Origin: Gliomastix tumulicola
Lineage: Eukaryota; Ascomycota; Sordariomycetes; Hypocreales; Bionectriaceae
Direction: 5' to 3'
Length of the DNA stretch: 64,000 nt
NCBI GenBank assembly: GCA_001599755.1
Contig: BCHX01000001.1
Location: 7,130,001 to 7,194,000 of the forward strand
The notes under the pieces are model-generated. The model did no database searches. It worked only from the letters and a program-made list of their open reading frames with translations, and was not told the DNA's origin. This document shows, piece after piece, positions 52,069 to 63,400 of this stretch. The number at the start of each line of letters is the position of its first letter. Position 1 is the first letter of the stretch. Both the position numbers and the translations under genes were made by a program.

Positions 52069-53051
52069 ATGTCACAAACGATCCATCTGGACCAGGGGCG
52101 GGCACCTAATACCTGCCAATACACAACCGAGACTCCCCGAGGAGACTACTTGATCCAGGTAGCCTGGCCGCTATGCTGGAGCGATGACCGGGTCCCGCCA
52201 GAAGACGACCCTCCAGCCTCCGTCCTGTTCGTACCAGAACATCATGCGGAGCACGAAGGGTGAGATAAGCTAATTGTGCTCACAGATATCTGGTCGACGG
52301 CAATGCCTTTTTCTTCACGGCAAGCGATATCACTCGTCGCCTCGAGTTCACTCATCGCGCTCGAATCATCGTCGTGGGCATTGGATATCCCCTGTCCAAT
52401 TCTATCTACACCTGGAGACGTGGACCTGATCTCACGCCGCCTGCGCCCGACGGCATATACGAGTACCCCCTAGATCGCCACGGCAAGCCACGAACGGACC
52501 TCAAGTTCGGCGAGGCCGACCAGTTCCTCAAGTTCATTGAACAAGATGTCATCTCGTATGTCGAGGGGACGGTGTTTCAGCATGTGGACCTAACGAAGGG
52601 GAGGAGGACCCTGTTCGGTCATTCGTATGGTGGCATCTTTGCACTGAACGCCTTGTACACCAATACGGTACTCTTCAATGCGTACATTGCTGCGAGTCCA
52701 TCGATTTTCTGGAGCGACTACGCCCTTGTGAAGAACCAGGAGGCAGATTTCCTGAAGCGAGCCACTGCGCCCGTCGGTGGTGTGCCGCCATCCGTCGTTG
52801 TAACGTGGGGCACGAGCGCACAAGAGCTAGAGAGGCAACTGGGCGAATCCGAGGCGAACTTTGAGAAACGGAAGGCGATAGCGGAGAGCGATGACCTGAA
52901 GCCCAGTGCTCTGGCTCTCGTTGGTCGTCTCAGCGAGTGCCCCGGCGTTGGGAGCGTACAGTCTCATGGGTTTCCTGGAGAAGATCATGGAAGCGCAGCC
53001 GTTGTTGGTCTGCAGAGAGGCGTTATGGATGTGCTGGTGAACATATCATGA
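52069..53051 (+). CDS. Alpha/beta hydrolase, siderophore-esterase-like (IroE/SidJ/EstB type)
   Basis: Exons 52069-52226 and 52286-53051 give 307 residues. The frame-keeping donor is GTTCGT, weaker than usual, and yields SVLYLVDGNAFFFTASD, the expected first strand; the branch CTAAT and acceptor CACAG are good. The fold shows YLVDGNAFF, IIVVGIGYP, the nucleophile elbow GHSYGGIFALNALY and a final His in FPGEDHGSA. It belongs to the family of cytosolic esterases that cut ester-linked siderophores such as fusarinine C and triacetylfusarinine C to release iron. No signal peptide, so intracellular action after uptake is likely. Divergent pairing with a SIT transporter strengthens the assignment. 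Confidence 0.85.
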
Positions 53052-53666
53052 GCAGATGAACCTGTCGCTTAGCCCAGATCTTTTGATAGGCAGATGGAAA
53101 ACTGTCGCCACGATCTCCAGCCCTGAGTATATCACCCTGCCCCGCCTCAGATCCAAGAGTACATCCTTCTCATGGTGCCCTGCAGGGCAATCCCACGTTA
53201 AAACACAGCCTATATTAGGCTATAAGATTTCTTCGTGCCTACCTCTAAACTGCTCTCGCACTTCCGTGGTTGATATGAGGTGGTCAGTGGATAAGTGCCT
53301 GCTGCGCCACTGCTTGCCTCCAGCTGAACTCGGACCCATGTCCACGCCCCCAAGGAGCGTACCGTGCCCTATTCATAACCCCTCACCCGTTTCACTGTAA
53401 ATAATACAGGCCCGTCATTGGTGTAAGTTGTCGTCTTATCTCTGGGCCTTAGAGCGTGAACTATGAATATTCTACGGCGCACATACTTCTGCATTCGCCC
53501 CTGCGTTGCATTGCATTGCATTGCATTCAAGCTGAGACAAAAGGGAAATTGGCTTCGTTAGGGGGTCCGGAAAACGAAGATATATAATGACGGCCTGTTA
53601 AATGCAATACCTAGCCGTTCATGCTTTCTCACAGCCGTCGCATTCTCTCGAAGGAGCTAGACGAAC
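53052..53666. other. Intergenic region with short (TTGCA)4 repeat
   Basis: TTGCA is repeated four times at 53506-53525. No gene supported. Confidence 0.5.
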
Positions 53667-56122
53667 ATGGGTTGTTTAACTTGCGACGACAAGCCTGGGG
53701 AGCTCAAGGCGTACGGCGATATTGCTGGTATTGGCGTGCGTAAGACGTCTAACCTTTTTGCTTAAGGCTGCAGCGCCGTATTCCACAGCTAACAGCTACT
53801 GATGAGCAGGTCATTCTGAGCTTCCTCTTGAGCGCTTCCCTCCTTGTCTTGCACATTCTCATCTACTACCTCGCCGTCTATAACCCAGACTTAAACCCGT
53901 TCCGACCGGTCGACAAGCCGCATCAGCTCGTGGAAATCCCCAACCCTGTGGATAGGACGTTTCTCCGCCTCATTCGGGGAGCCTGCGCCTCTATACTGAG
54001 AAAAGCGTGTCTTGAACAAATGGTACCTTCGTCATTCGCCGAACAAGGGGCGTTTGGGAAGGCCATAATGAAGGTGCGAAGTGGCGCACCAACTATGACC
54101 TCTTTCCCAGCATACTGATATCTGTCAATACAGTGTGCAAGGCTAGTCTCGGATATCCAGATCTTCACCGGCCTCGCCATTCTGATCAGTGGCTTCAAAG
54201 AATTCAGCTGTGACCTTCGGTCCTACCATTGGCAGATTGTCCTATATATGGCTTGGCTGGCGTCTACTAGCCACATGGTTGTCCTCTCGTCCCTGAGAAA
54301 CTACCTTCTGACCCATCGAAAGCAGCTCTGGTGGCGCTTCGGAGGTATGTTTGCGATTGCGGTCATGCTCCTCGTGGCGCTCGGACTCACTTCAACCTTT
54401 TCATCCACTGCCGCCGCGCCGAGCTACGCAATTTGGCCCGAAGTAGAGCCACGCACTATGGAAAAAAACCTTCGTCTGGCCAAATGTATAGCACCACAAG
54501 CTGAAGCAGAGCGAGTACTGGAGTCGAAGCTGAAGCTCGCCATCTTTTTCGCCTACGGATACGCGATTCGGGTGCTTAAACTATTCAAAGGGTTCGACAA
54601 CACCCCTAGGCGTCTCAGTCGTTGGCTAAGGACCAGGGCCATTCGCATTCAGAATGGTCACGGCGAGAGAGCTGGATGGGATCCATACACAGGAAGAGAC
54701 TCGTGGATGGGGAGTGCAAACACGATTCTCCTGAAACCTCTTTTGGTCGCACTGTTACGAATACTGCACATCCACCTGGACCTCTTGACCTCCTTCCTTG
54801 CCGAGGTACGTAGGAGACTCTCTGCTCTTTCCCCCCCAAGAACAAATCAACTAACTTGACGACAAAAGGTGTTCTGGTTACTTATGTCCTTTACATGGGC
54901 AGCCATGAAACTCATCGGGCTCCGTCGCGTAGTCGGACTCTCAGAAGAGAACGAGTGGACTTTCGGCCAGGTCTTCCCAGTTGTCCTTCTGATCGCACCC
55001 GTCGTCGCTCTTATCAGCAGCTTTTCGCCTTCCGGCCGAGTGTCATCGGTAGTTATTCACGGAGCGGAACAATTGAGCAACAACATCCAGTCAAGAGAAT
55101 CTGCAAGTCGACGTGCTCAGCCGCAAATACAGTCCGCATCCAAGGAGTCAGACGTACAGGAGGTGGTGGATAAAAAACTCAACGAGGACTATGAATCTGG
55201 TGCATCATTCCGAGGAGCATCAGTACTGGCCAGCTTCACATACCTCAATTTAGCTGTCTTTGTTCTCACCAGCGATAAGGAATCCGCATCGATTAACTAC
55301 GTCGTCGGCGCTCAGTTATGGTCTTCTGCGCTTCTTCAACCACTTTATCAGACCTCGTGGCCTCTTTACTGTCTCTGGGTGCCTAGACTCAAACTGAGCG
55401 AGACACGGACTTTCGCCATACTTGGCTTCATCTTCCTTACGGTCGTCTTACTCGTGATCTCTGTTCCGTCGTATCAGATCAGTTCGGAGTGGACGGAGAG
55501 CGTGTTTGCGTCGGCAATATGGGATCAGGATCCCCACGGAATTATCAGGCAAGAAATCTGGGGAGTGATGTCGCTTGCCATCGCATATTTCATATTTCTC
55601 AGCTGGTTCTCGCTTGAATCTCGAGTTCGAATGATTGCATCCACCCAGCGGCGTGGTCTCACGAGCTTTTACCTTGCCTTGGTCTCGCTTGGCTCGAGCA
55701 TCTGTGTGGGAATATCGCTCGCTCCATTCTTCATATCGACGTACCTCGGGATAAATGCAGCCCCCTGGGGTGTCGGATATCAAATCGGCACTGGCTTGGT
55801 GTTGTTATGCCAGCTCTTGGTGCAACTGGCTGAGTTGGCAATCCATTGCTGGGCTCGAGGCCATGCGAGTACCATTCGGGCTGTCTTTCTCGCAGTCATG
55901 ACGGCTTCGATTCTTGTGGGACTCTACTCCTATTATTCTTGGTCCTTTGCGACAGGGTGGTTGACCTATGCTTTTATGCCACTTGGTGCCACTTGGCTGG
56001 TTTCAGTTGTGGTCGCCTGTCAGATCTGGTTTGTGTTCTGGAGCTGCTGCGAAATAGTGTCCTCATTCTTTAACCGGCGGCGGCATACGCGTTCTAGCAC
56101 TTGTACTGTAATGGTAGTGTGA
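53667..56122 (+). CDS. Conserved ascomycete polytopic membrane protein
   Basis: Exons 53667-53735, 53810-54073, 54134-54805 and 54869-56122 give 752 residues with phase-0 introns throughout. The start MGCLTCDDKPGELKAYGDIA and the block CARLVSDIQIFTGLAILISG (right after intron 2) with YHWQIVLYMAWLASTSHM are typical of a large ascomycete family of unknown role. About ten membrane helices are predicted: one near residue 25-45, two or three at 120-200, one near 320-360 and the rest clustered after residue 440. A cytoplasmic loop (about 390-430) is charged and precedes YLNLAVFVLTSD. N-terminal Cys3/Cys6 could be lipidated. No transporter or enzyme motif is seen. Confidence 0.85.
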
Positions 56123-57041
56123 GGAGGGCAGTGATGAGAAGAAAGCAAGGCTCTGGGGAGCTTGGACACTGTAGACTAGGCGCCAGTGCACTTTTTCAGA
56201 CGTTACTTTGAGAAGCACGCCTGCGAATTATAGAATAGAGGAGGTTTTGCTTCGGTTGTGCTTGTAGGCACATCCTCATATTAATCACCCTGTAACCTTT
56301 GAGCGAGCCCCGTATGCTTATAGAGGTAACCCCAACCAACAGTCTCACCCGCCCATATTGTGGAAGAATTGGACCACATACATTGGGGTTTTAGACCTTC
56401 TAATCGACTTGGTTGACAATATTTAGAGTGCCTTCCCGCCTTAGGTCGAGCGGCAGCATGATATCACACTGTCTACCTTAGGCAGTAGTATAAGACATGT
56501 ATTTAGCACTAGCTGGGTGAGGGATGTGTATAAAGAGCAACATGTTGCCCTCTAGTCCGAGTACACTTTGACGTAAAATGTAGTTTCATGGTCAATAGGC
56601 TGATGATCTACTAGAAGTCGTTGAAGACTGCATGTGATGGGGGATTCTATTGTACATTTGAGATGCTACGGAGCGGTATCACATTGCGTCACCAAGGCTC
56701 AAAGTCCTTTATGACGAGACCAAGCCTGTATGTCATGGCCCTAGCGAAAATGCACATTCTAAGGCATTCGGAGCCTAAAATGGCAAATCGTGACGGGCCG
56801 TAAGGCGTCCAGATGGTTCGCACTCCGCACACCATGAAGTGCGGAGTAACCGCCTGAACGTGAGTTGGTCCCGCATGTGCAATTATGCACCACTTGGATC
56901 TTACATGGACGCCCACCTGACGCCATTATTTCCATCTTCGACCTTCCCATACCTTCCAAAAATGCCAAAACGATAAGACAGCTACGCATCGACACCTCTC
57001 ATAACCCATTCCCCTACGACATAGGACAGTGAGAAGCCGTG
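56123..57041. other. Intergenic region
   Basis: About 900 bp between two plus-strand genes. No gene, RNA or repeat recognised. Confidence 0.4.
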
Positions 57042-58296
57042 ATGGCGGGCCCGAGCGACGACCCCTCCCAAGTCGAGGCGGTCGAAGAGCGGGCTGCGCA
57101 GCCGTCAATTGCGACCCTTTTTGACCAGTGCCTGCAGTCTTTCCGGCTGCTGGCAGCGAGCCTACAAGAGGCGCCTTGGGAAGCGATAGAACTAGGGTAC
57201 GAGAACGCCGTAAAAGGCGACCATGAGTTCGGTCGGTTCAATGTCTGGGGCGAGCAGTCAGGAGCAAACCTTCCTCTGCGGACACGCGGCTCCCTCGATG
57301 ATACCTTGAGAGCGAGGGATGATGTCAAGTCGCTCGTGGTCTCGATTCTGCTCCGGCTAGATGCGATGCTAAGGCAAGGTATGTCGGATGAGGGTGGCTG
57401 GGATTTGCGAGTAGCAGGACACTGTAGCCCTTATCCGTCACATGCTAATCTCGATAGCGCTTCCTTATTCACAAATAACTGACGACGAGGGAGGGTCTGA
57501 TTCCGAATCAAGGAGCAGCAGCGACAGCTCGGAAGACGGACACAACCCGCAACGAGTCCCGCGAATTTCTATCCCCCTACAGTAAGTCAAGGACCAAATC
57601 GACTCGCTCTTCGAACTCTCATTAGTCCTTGGCAGGCCGACCTTCTACGGGCGATGGGATCGCTCTACTGCTACGGATGAATTAGTGTTGGGACAAGCGT
57701 TTGATAAGTTTGATAGACGCCATGTCCTCGAGAAGATCAGGCACTGGCGTGGGCTCGGCAAGGACAGGAATGCGACTTTCATGGAGGAGGATACAACTGA
57801 AGATGAATTGGCCAGAGAAGACGACTTGGTTCCCTGGCTGTGCGACCGACTGGCTCGGGCGAATAGCAGACGGCGAGCACAGCTTCGATACTGGTCAGAG
57901 AATCCCTGCCACCCGAATGAGGTCGCCGGTGCGGTACAAGCGCCTCTGCTGTCTGCTTCCCTGAGCCCGAGCCCGCGCCCGAGCCCAGCGCAATTGGGCG
58001 CGCTCCTTAGGAGGGTTAACTTAGAAAGCGGTCAAGGGCAAACCTCCAAGGTCATGTCAAGTCTCCAATCCTCGAGGGATCTCACGATGGAGCGAAGGAG
58101 ATGGACTCGCAGAAGCAGTCGCGGCAGTAGACACTCCAGCGGAGTCAAGAATCCGGGGAAGAGACCAAGACATGAACAATGTGGGAAGCCCCGAGGAGCC
58201 GAAAGGCGGTATCTCACCCCAAATACTGCACGACCAGCGCATGTGGTTGTGGAAACCAGTTCCGGATCCGATCCTCAGCCACGTGGAACTACCTAG
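57042..58296 (+). CDS. Hypothetical ascomycete protein, 373 aa
   Basis: Exons 57042-57378, 57458-57581 and 57636-58296 keep one frame. The N-terminal third (LFDQCLQSFRLLAASLQ, FGRFNVWGEQSGANL, SLDDTLRARDDVKSLVVSIL) matches the opening helical domain of a widespread ascomycete family often mislabelled oxidoreductase acuF. An acidic Ser-rich stretch (DDEGGSDSESRSSSDSSEDG) follows. The usual longer central and zinc-finger regions of that family are missing here. After TFYGRWDRS and the helical FDKFDRRHVLEKIRHW block, the protein ends in a basic, Ser/Arg-rich tail. It may be a shortened member or one with a decayed 3' half. Function unknown; the final donor GTAAGT (57582) is solid. Confidence 0.6.
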
Positions 58297-59129
58297 GGAA
58301 ACAAAACATGGGGAGCGTTGAACCGCAGCCGCTTCTTCGGTACTGAAATTAATGACTGCATAGAATTTACATTGTACATCATCAGTATGAGACTTTATAC
58401 AACGCCGTGTCGTCACAAGACTGCTTTCTGTGCGCCATAATAGCTGAGAATCGGATCCGGGAAGCCCATGTTCCAAGAATCCTCCGCCTTCCTATGGATG
58501 CTTCCTCCGTATGGGGAAAGTAGAATGCGGGGAATCGAGTACGACCGATTGGAGAGACACGCGGTTACCAAGGACATGTCTATATGTTTTCCTTGGGAAG
58601 TCTTCAAGTGGGAGTACATCCAACCCTTTCTGGTGTCTCCTGAAGCTGGTTGTCGAGTTTGCTAGCAAGGATTCCTCATACGCTTCCACCCACGAGTCTG
58701 CCTATTCAGCTCGAATGATCACGTAAAGTCCTGCGTCTTTCGGCGCCGCAACTAATAAAGACGTGAATGATTTCATTTGGATCTTTGACTTACGCTTCCC
58801 AGCAGCATCTACCCCAGAATCTCCTACCCGAACCCCGCATGCCCAGCTGCAACTCCACTGCCTCCAGCTGTCGATCATGGGACGACGTCCATCGGATCCG
58901 ATAGCTTAGTCGCACGAAAGGGGAAGGTAGACACATCTCCAAGGCCTCCTGCCTATCATTCGCGGGGATGGAAGTTGAGGAGGATGCAGAATGTGAATCC
59001 GTGGCTGTGAGCATCGTGATGTTGGTGTAGTCTGAGAAATGTATAAGAAGCGCTGATCCTCGACTCTTCCAGGCCGTGGAGTTCCCTTCCCAAGCATCTC
59101 TGACATCAAACACTCAAACATCATCCATC
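58297..59129. other. Intergenic region, possible coding relic
   Basis: A minus-strand stretch near 58690-58495 reads SWVEAYEESLLANSTTSFRR and KTYRHVLGNRVSLQSVVLD but has no start, stop context or family. A GTATAAG element at 59040-59046 may serve the esterase gene. Confidence 0.3.
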
Positions 59130-60271
59130 ATGCGATCGGCCACGCTTAGCACCGCTGCCCTCCTCGGAGGAGCCATAGCAGTTCCACTGGCGTCCTATAA
59201 CGTTGACCCCGCGTCCGTCTCCGTGTCCGGACTCTCGGCCGGCGGCTTCATGGCCAGCCAGCTCGGCGTTTCCTACTCGGGCTTGTTCCAGACCGGCTTT
59301 GGTGTGTTTGCTGCTGGTCCTTATGACTGTGCTCGCAACCAATACGTACGCTCTCTCTCCTTCTGTGCCATTCCATGCTAACACCCCCAGTACACCAACT
59401 GCATGTACAATGCCAACCCGGCCATCACCACGCCCATCTCCAACATGAACTCCTGGAGCGGAAACCAGATCGACCCCGTGTCCAACCTCGCCAGCCGCCA
59501 GATCTACATGGAGATCGGCACCAACGATCCCACCGTCGGCCTGAACCCGATGAACCAGCTGCGCACCCAGCTCGCCAACTTTGGCACCCCGTCGAGGACC
59601 TCGTTCGTGACGACTCAGGGCGCGGGACACACGTTCCCGACCGACTTTGATGCTACTGGCAACAGCCCCTGCAGCATGGGCAGCCAGTCTCCGTACATCA
59701 GCAACTGCGGCTACGATGGTGCGGGAGCGGTGCTCAAGTGGATGTACGGCGGTCTTACGGCTCGAAACAACGGCGCCCTCACTGGTCAGGTTCTCGAGTA
59801 TGATCAGACAGGCACTTTCGTGGCGTCCGGCATGGGCAGCAAGGGGTACATCTACGTCCCGGCGGCGTGTGCAAGCGGCACGAGGTGCAGGCTGCACGTT
59901 GCGCTGCACGGATGCCAGCAGAGCGACTCGAACATTGGCCGCAAGTTTGTCGACAACACTGGATACAACAAGTGGGCTGGTGAGCATCCATCACCTTGTT
60001 AGACACGGGCAGAGCTAACGGGCACAGACACCAACAACATCATCATCCTCTACCCCCAGACCAAGCCTGACTACACCCCCCGGTTCATCTGGGGAGGCAC
60101 CATCCTGCCCAACCCGAACGCCTGCTGGGACTGGGTCGGCTGGTACGGCTCGAATGCCGACCAGAAGGGCGGTAAGTGTTATGACTCTTCCACAGTGAAC
60201 AGTGCTAACTCGACACAGGAGCTCACATGGCGGCCATTGTCAGCCAGATCAACAAGGTCATGTCAGGATAG
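59130..60271 (+). CDS. Secreted PHB-depolymerase-like esterase
   Basis: Exons 59130-59345, 59391-59979, 60028-60171 and 60219-60271 give 333 residues. Signal peptide is at about 1-18 (LLGGAIAVPLA). The lipase box GLSAGGFMASQLGVSY carries the Ser nucleophile near residue 36, unusually close to the N-terminus as in fungal and bacterial poly(3-hydroxybutyrate) depolymerases of the CE1-like fold. Further landmarks are NQYYTNCMYNANPAI, EIGTNDPTVG, TQGAGHTFPTD (candidate His), RLHVALHGCQQ (oxyanion region) and NNIIILYPQTK with CWDWVGWYG. The enzyme hydrolyses aliphatic polyesters or related esters outside the cell. No substrate-binding domain is attached. All intron phases agree. Confidence 0.9.
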
Positions 60272-60485
60272 ACAGTAGTTCAGTAGCGGATATAATTCAA
60301 GTCCCTGTATATACCAAAGACTACCTAAAAAATCGTGACTTCCATCCATCCTGACCGACAAAGAAGTGACGCGGCCTTCCCTTGGCATCTCCACCAACTA
60401 CCAACGTCATGCCAGGAGAAATTTGAGTCCTGTTCCTCTCTCCCTCCCTCAATGAGACCAGCTCGCCAAATCAGATCCCCGGACG

Positions 60486-63400
60486 ATGGGTGCTGCCAAT
60501 GCGGACGATATCACGCCGGTGGCAGTGCAGCAGCCCAGTGCTACGCGGCCCCGTCCCAGGGACGTCCCCTTCCAGCCTTTTGCCCTGGAGCCGCCGACGG
60601 CCCAGCAGCTGAGGGAGCACCCGGAGCAGGACCTCTTTGCTTTCACCCCGGAGCACCTCCACCGGCTTGTGGCGGCCCGTCATCATGATGCTCTTGGCCT
60701 GTTTGGTGGTATTCACGGTCTGGCGGCGGGTCTCCGTACTGACCTCCGGGCTGGGCTGAGTGCTGATGAGGACGACGACCACAAGGATGGTTCGCCTGGT
60801 GGTCTTGCCACGCGGAGGCATCTGTTTGGAGAGAACCGAGTGCCGAGACGACGACCCAAGACAATCCTGCAGCTGCTGTGGCTCGCGTTCAACGACAAGC
60901 TAATGTTCCTCCTCACCGGGTCTGCAGCTGTGTCACTCGCGCTCGGCATCTACCAGACGGTCCACCACACCGAGGCCGGGCCTAGGATTGAATGGGTCGA
61001 GGGAGTAGCCATTCTTGTCGCTGTTATCGTCATTGTACTGGCTACAGCACTCAACGACCTGCAGCAGAACCGCAAGTTCCAGAAGCTCAACGAGAAGAAG
61101 CAGGAGAGAAAGGTCACCATCACCCGCTCGGGAAAGACACGCATCATCTCTATTTTCCATGTCGTCGTCGGTGATATCCTGCATGTCGAGGCGGGAGATG
61201 TTGTGCCGGCGGACTGCATTGTCTTGTCCAGCTCTGAGGTGCAAACCGACGAGTCAAGTCTCACTGGCGAGTCGGACCTCTTGGACAAGGTGTCGGCTTT
61301 TAGCGACCATGGGGACCACTTGCTGTTGAGTGGGACGCGTGTGATTGCAGGCGTGGGCAGTGCTCTTGTTGTTGCTGTCGGTACCAATTCAACGTACGGC
61401 AGGGTCATCATGTCGCTCGACGATCACGTTCGTGAGACGTCGCTGCAGCAGAAGCTCGGTCGTCTCGCCAAGTATATCATCAAATTTGGCCTCGGAGCGG
61501 GCTTCATATTCTTCGTCGTCCAGTTCAGTCGCTTCCTCGCCCGACTAGGCAACATCGAAGGCGGTGCCCAAGGAAAGGGTCAGGAGTTCCTGGAGCTCTT
61601 CATCCTCTCCATCACCATCATCATTATCGTGGTGCCGGAAGGTTTACCACTCCTCGTCACCATTGCCTTGGCCTTTGCCACTACACGCATGCTGAAGGAC
61701 AACAACCTCGTGCGCTCGCTGAGGTCATGTGAGACGATGGGCAACGCAACGACTGTATGTTCAGACAAGACAGGAACGCTTACCCAAAACAAAATGAGCG
61801 TCTCTGTCGGCGTCCTCGGCAAGTCGCTTCACTTTGGGTGAGCTATGTCAGCAACTCCTGACGACGACCCTGTCCTGCCCATGAGCAGCCTCAAGACAAC
61901 GCTGTCGCCCGATGTCGTTGAGTTACTACGGGCCGCCGTCGCTGTCAACTCGACGGCCATGGAGACCGACGTCCCTGGGGAAAACATCGGCTCTAGCACC
62001 GAGTCAAGCCTTCTGAAGTTTGCCAAAGAGAGCCTCGGCATGGGTGAGGTGTCTGTCGATAGAGACAACGCAAGCATCGTCCACATGATCCCGTTTGACT
62101 CTCGACGCAAGTGGATGGCTGTCGTTATTCGACACGGTCAGCATGTCAGACTGCTCGTCAAAGGCGCTGCCAAGGTCGTCTTAGGCAAATGCAATCATGT
62201 CCTTGCCAGCCCGCGCCAGGATCTCGCAGCAGCTACTGTCTCCCCTACCGACTTTGCATTCCTCTCAGCCACGGTCAACAGGTACGCAGGGTCTCTGCTC
62301 CGCGTTGTCGTCATGGCCTACAAAGACCTCGATACGTGCGAGATTGACGAGACTGGACACCTGGACGACAAAGCTATTTCGTCCCTTGCATCAGAGCTCA
62401 CCTTCCTCGCGGCTTTCGGTATTCGCGACCCCCTTCGCCCACATGTCTCTCAATCTGTCAAGGACTGTCGTGATGCTGGCGTCTTCGTCCGCATGGTCAC
62501 CGGGGATAACTTCCTGACTGCACGGTCTGTGGCCTTGGAATGCGGCATCTACACGCCAGGCGGAATCGCCATCGATGGGCAGACCTTCCGACGACTCACG
62601 GACGACCAGCTGGACCAAATTATCGGCAGAATCCAGGTCCTAGCTCGGTCAAGCCCTGAGGATAAGAAGCGCCTTGTGTCCCACCTACAAGGACTTGGTG
62701 AGATCGTCGCCGTGACTGGAGACGGGACCAATGATGCGCTGGCGCTCAAGTGTGCAGACATCGGTTTCTCGATGGGCATATCCGGTACTGAAGTAGCCAA
62801 GGAAGCGTCTGACATCATCTTGCTAGACGACAATTCTCTTCCATCGTCAAGGCCATGTCTTGGGGGAGAGGGGTCAATGATGCTACCAAGAAGTTCCTGC
62901 AGGTATGTATCTCTGGAGAAAATAGAAGATTTTTTGCGGACACGAACAGTTCCAATTCACCATCAACATCTCGGCCGGCATCCTCACGGTCGTCGGCGCA
63001 CTCATCAGCGGCTCCGACGAGTCCGTTTTCACCGTCGTGCAGCTGCTCTGGGTCAACCTCCTCATGGACACATTTGCATCGCTAGCCCTGAGCACCGACT
63101 ATCCGACACAGTCTTCGCTTCTCCGCCGACCGGAACCGCGGACTGCGCCAATTTTAAACACAACAATGTGGAAGATGATCGCTGGGCAGTCCATCTACCA
63201 AGCAGCCGTCATGTTCACGCTGCACTACGCCGGACCGGGCCTGTTCAACGCCACCACAGAGGAGAAGCGGCGCCAGGTGCAGACCATGGGCTTCAACGTA
63301 TATGTCTGGATGCAGTTCTTGAACCAGCAGAAGTGGGCATTCCCCCAATTCTCCACGAGCCTCGCTGGCGTGAAGCAGCTGTCGCCGTGCGGATAATCAT

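Noticed and set aside
52260..52285. 26-nt intron with GTGAGA donor in the esterase gene
   Set aside because: In frame, but shorter than any credible fungal intron; the 59-nt intron from 52227 gives the conserved YLVDGNAFF strand at the right spacing.
61839..61841. In-frame TGA in the Ca2+-ATPase as a readthrough or selenocysteine-like codon
   Set aside because: It lies in a 51-nt stretch with a GT donor, CTGAC branch and CAG acceptor; splicing joins HFG to LKTTLSPDVV in frame, as in the family.
63333..63378. Second frameshift in the Ca2+-ATPase
   Set aside because: A 46-nt intron (GTGGGC donor, AAGCAG acceptor) restores NQQNCRRADNHLNI as expected for the family.
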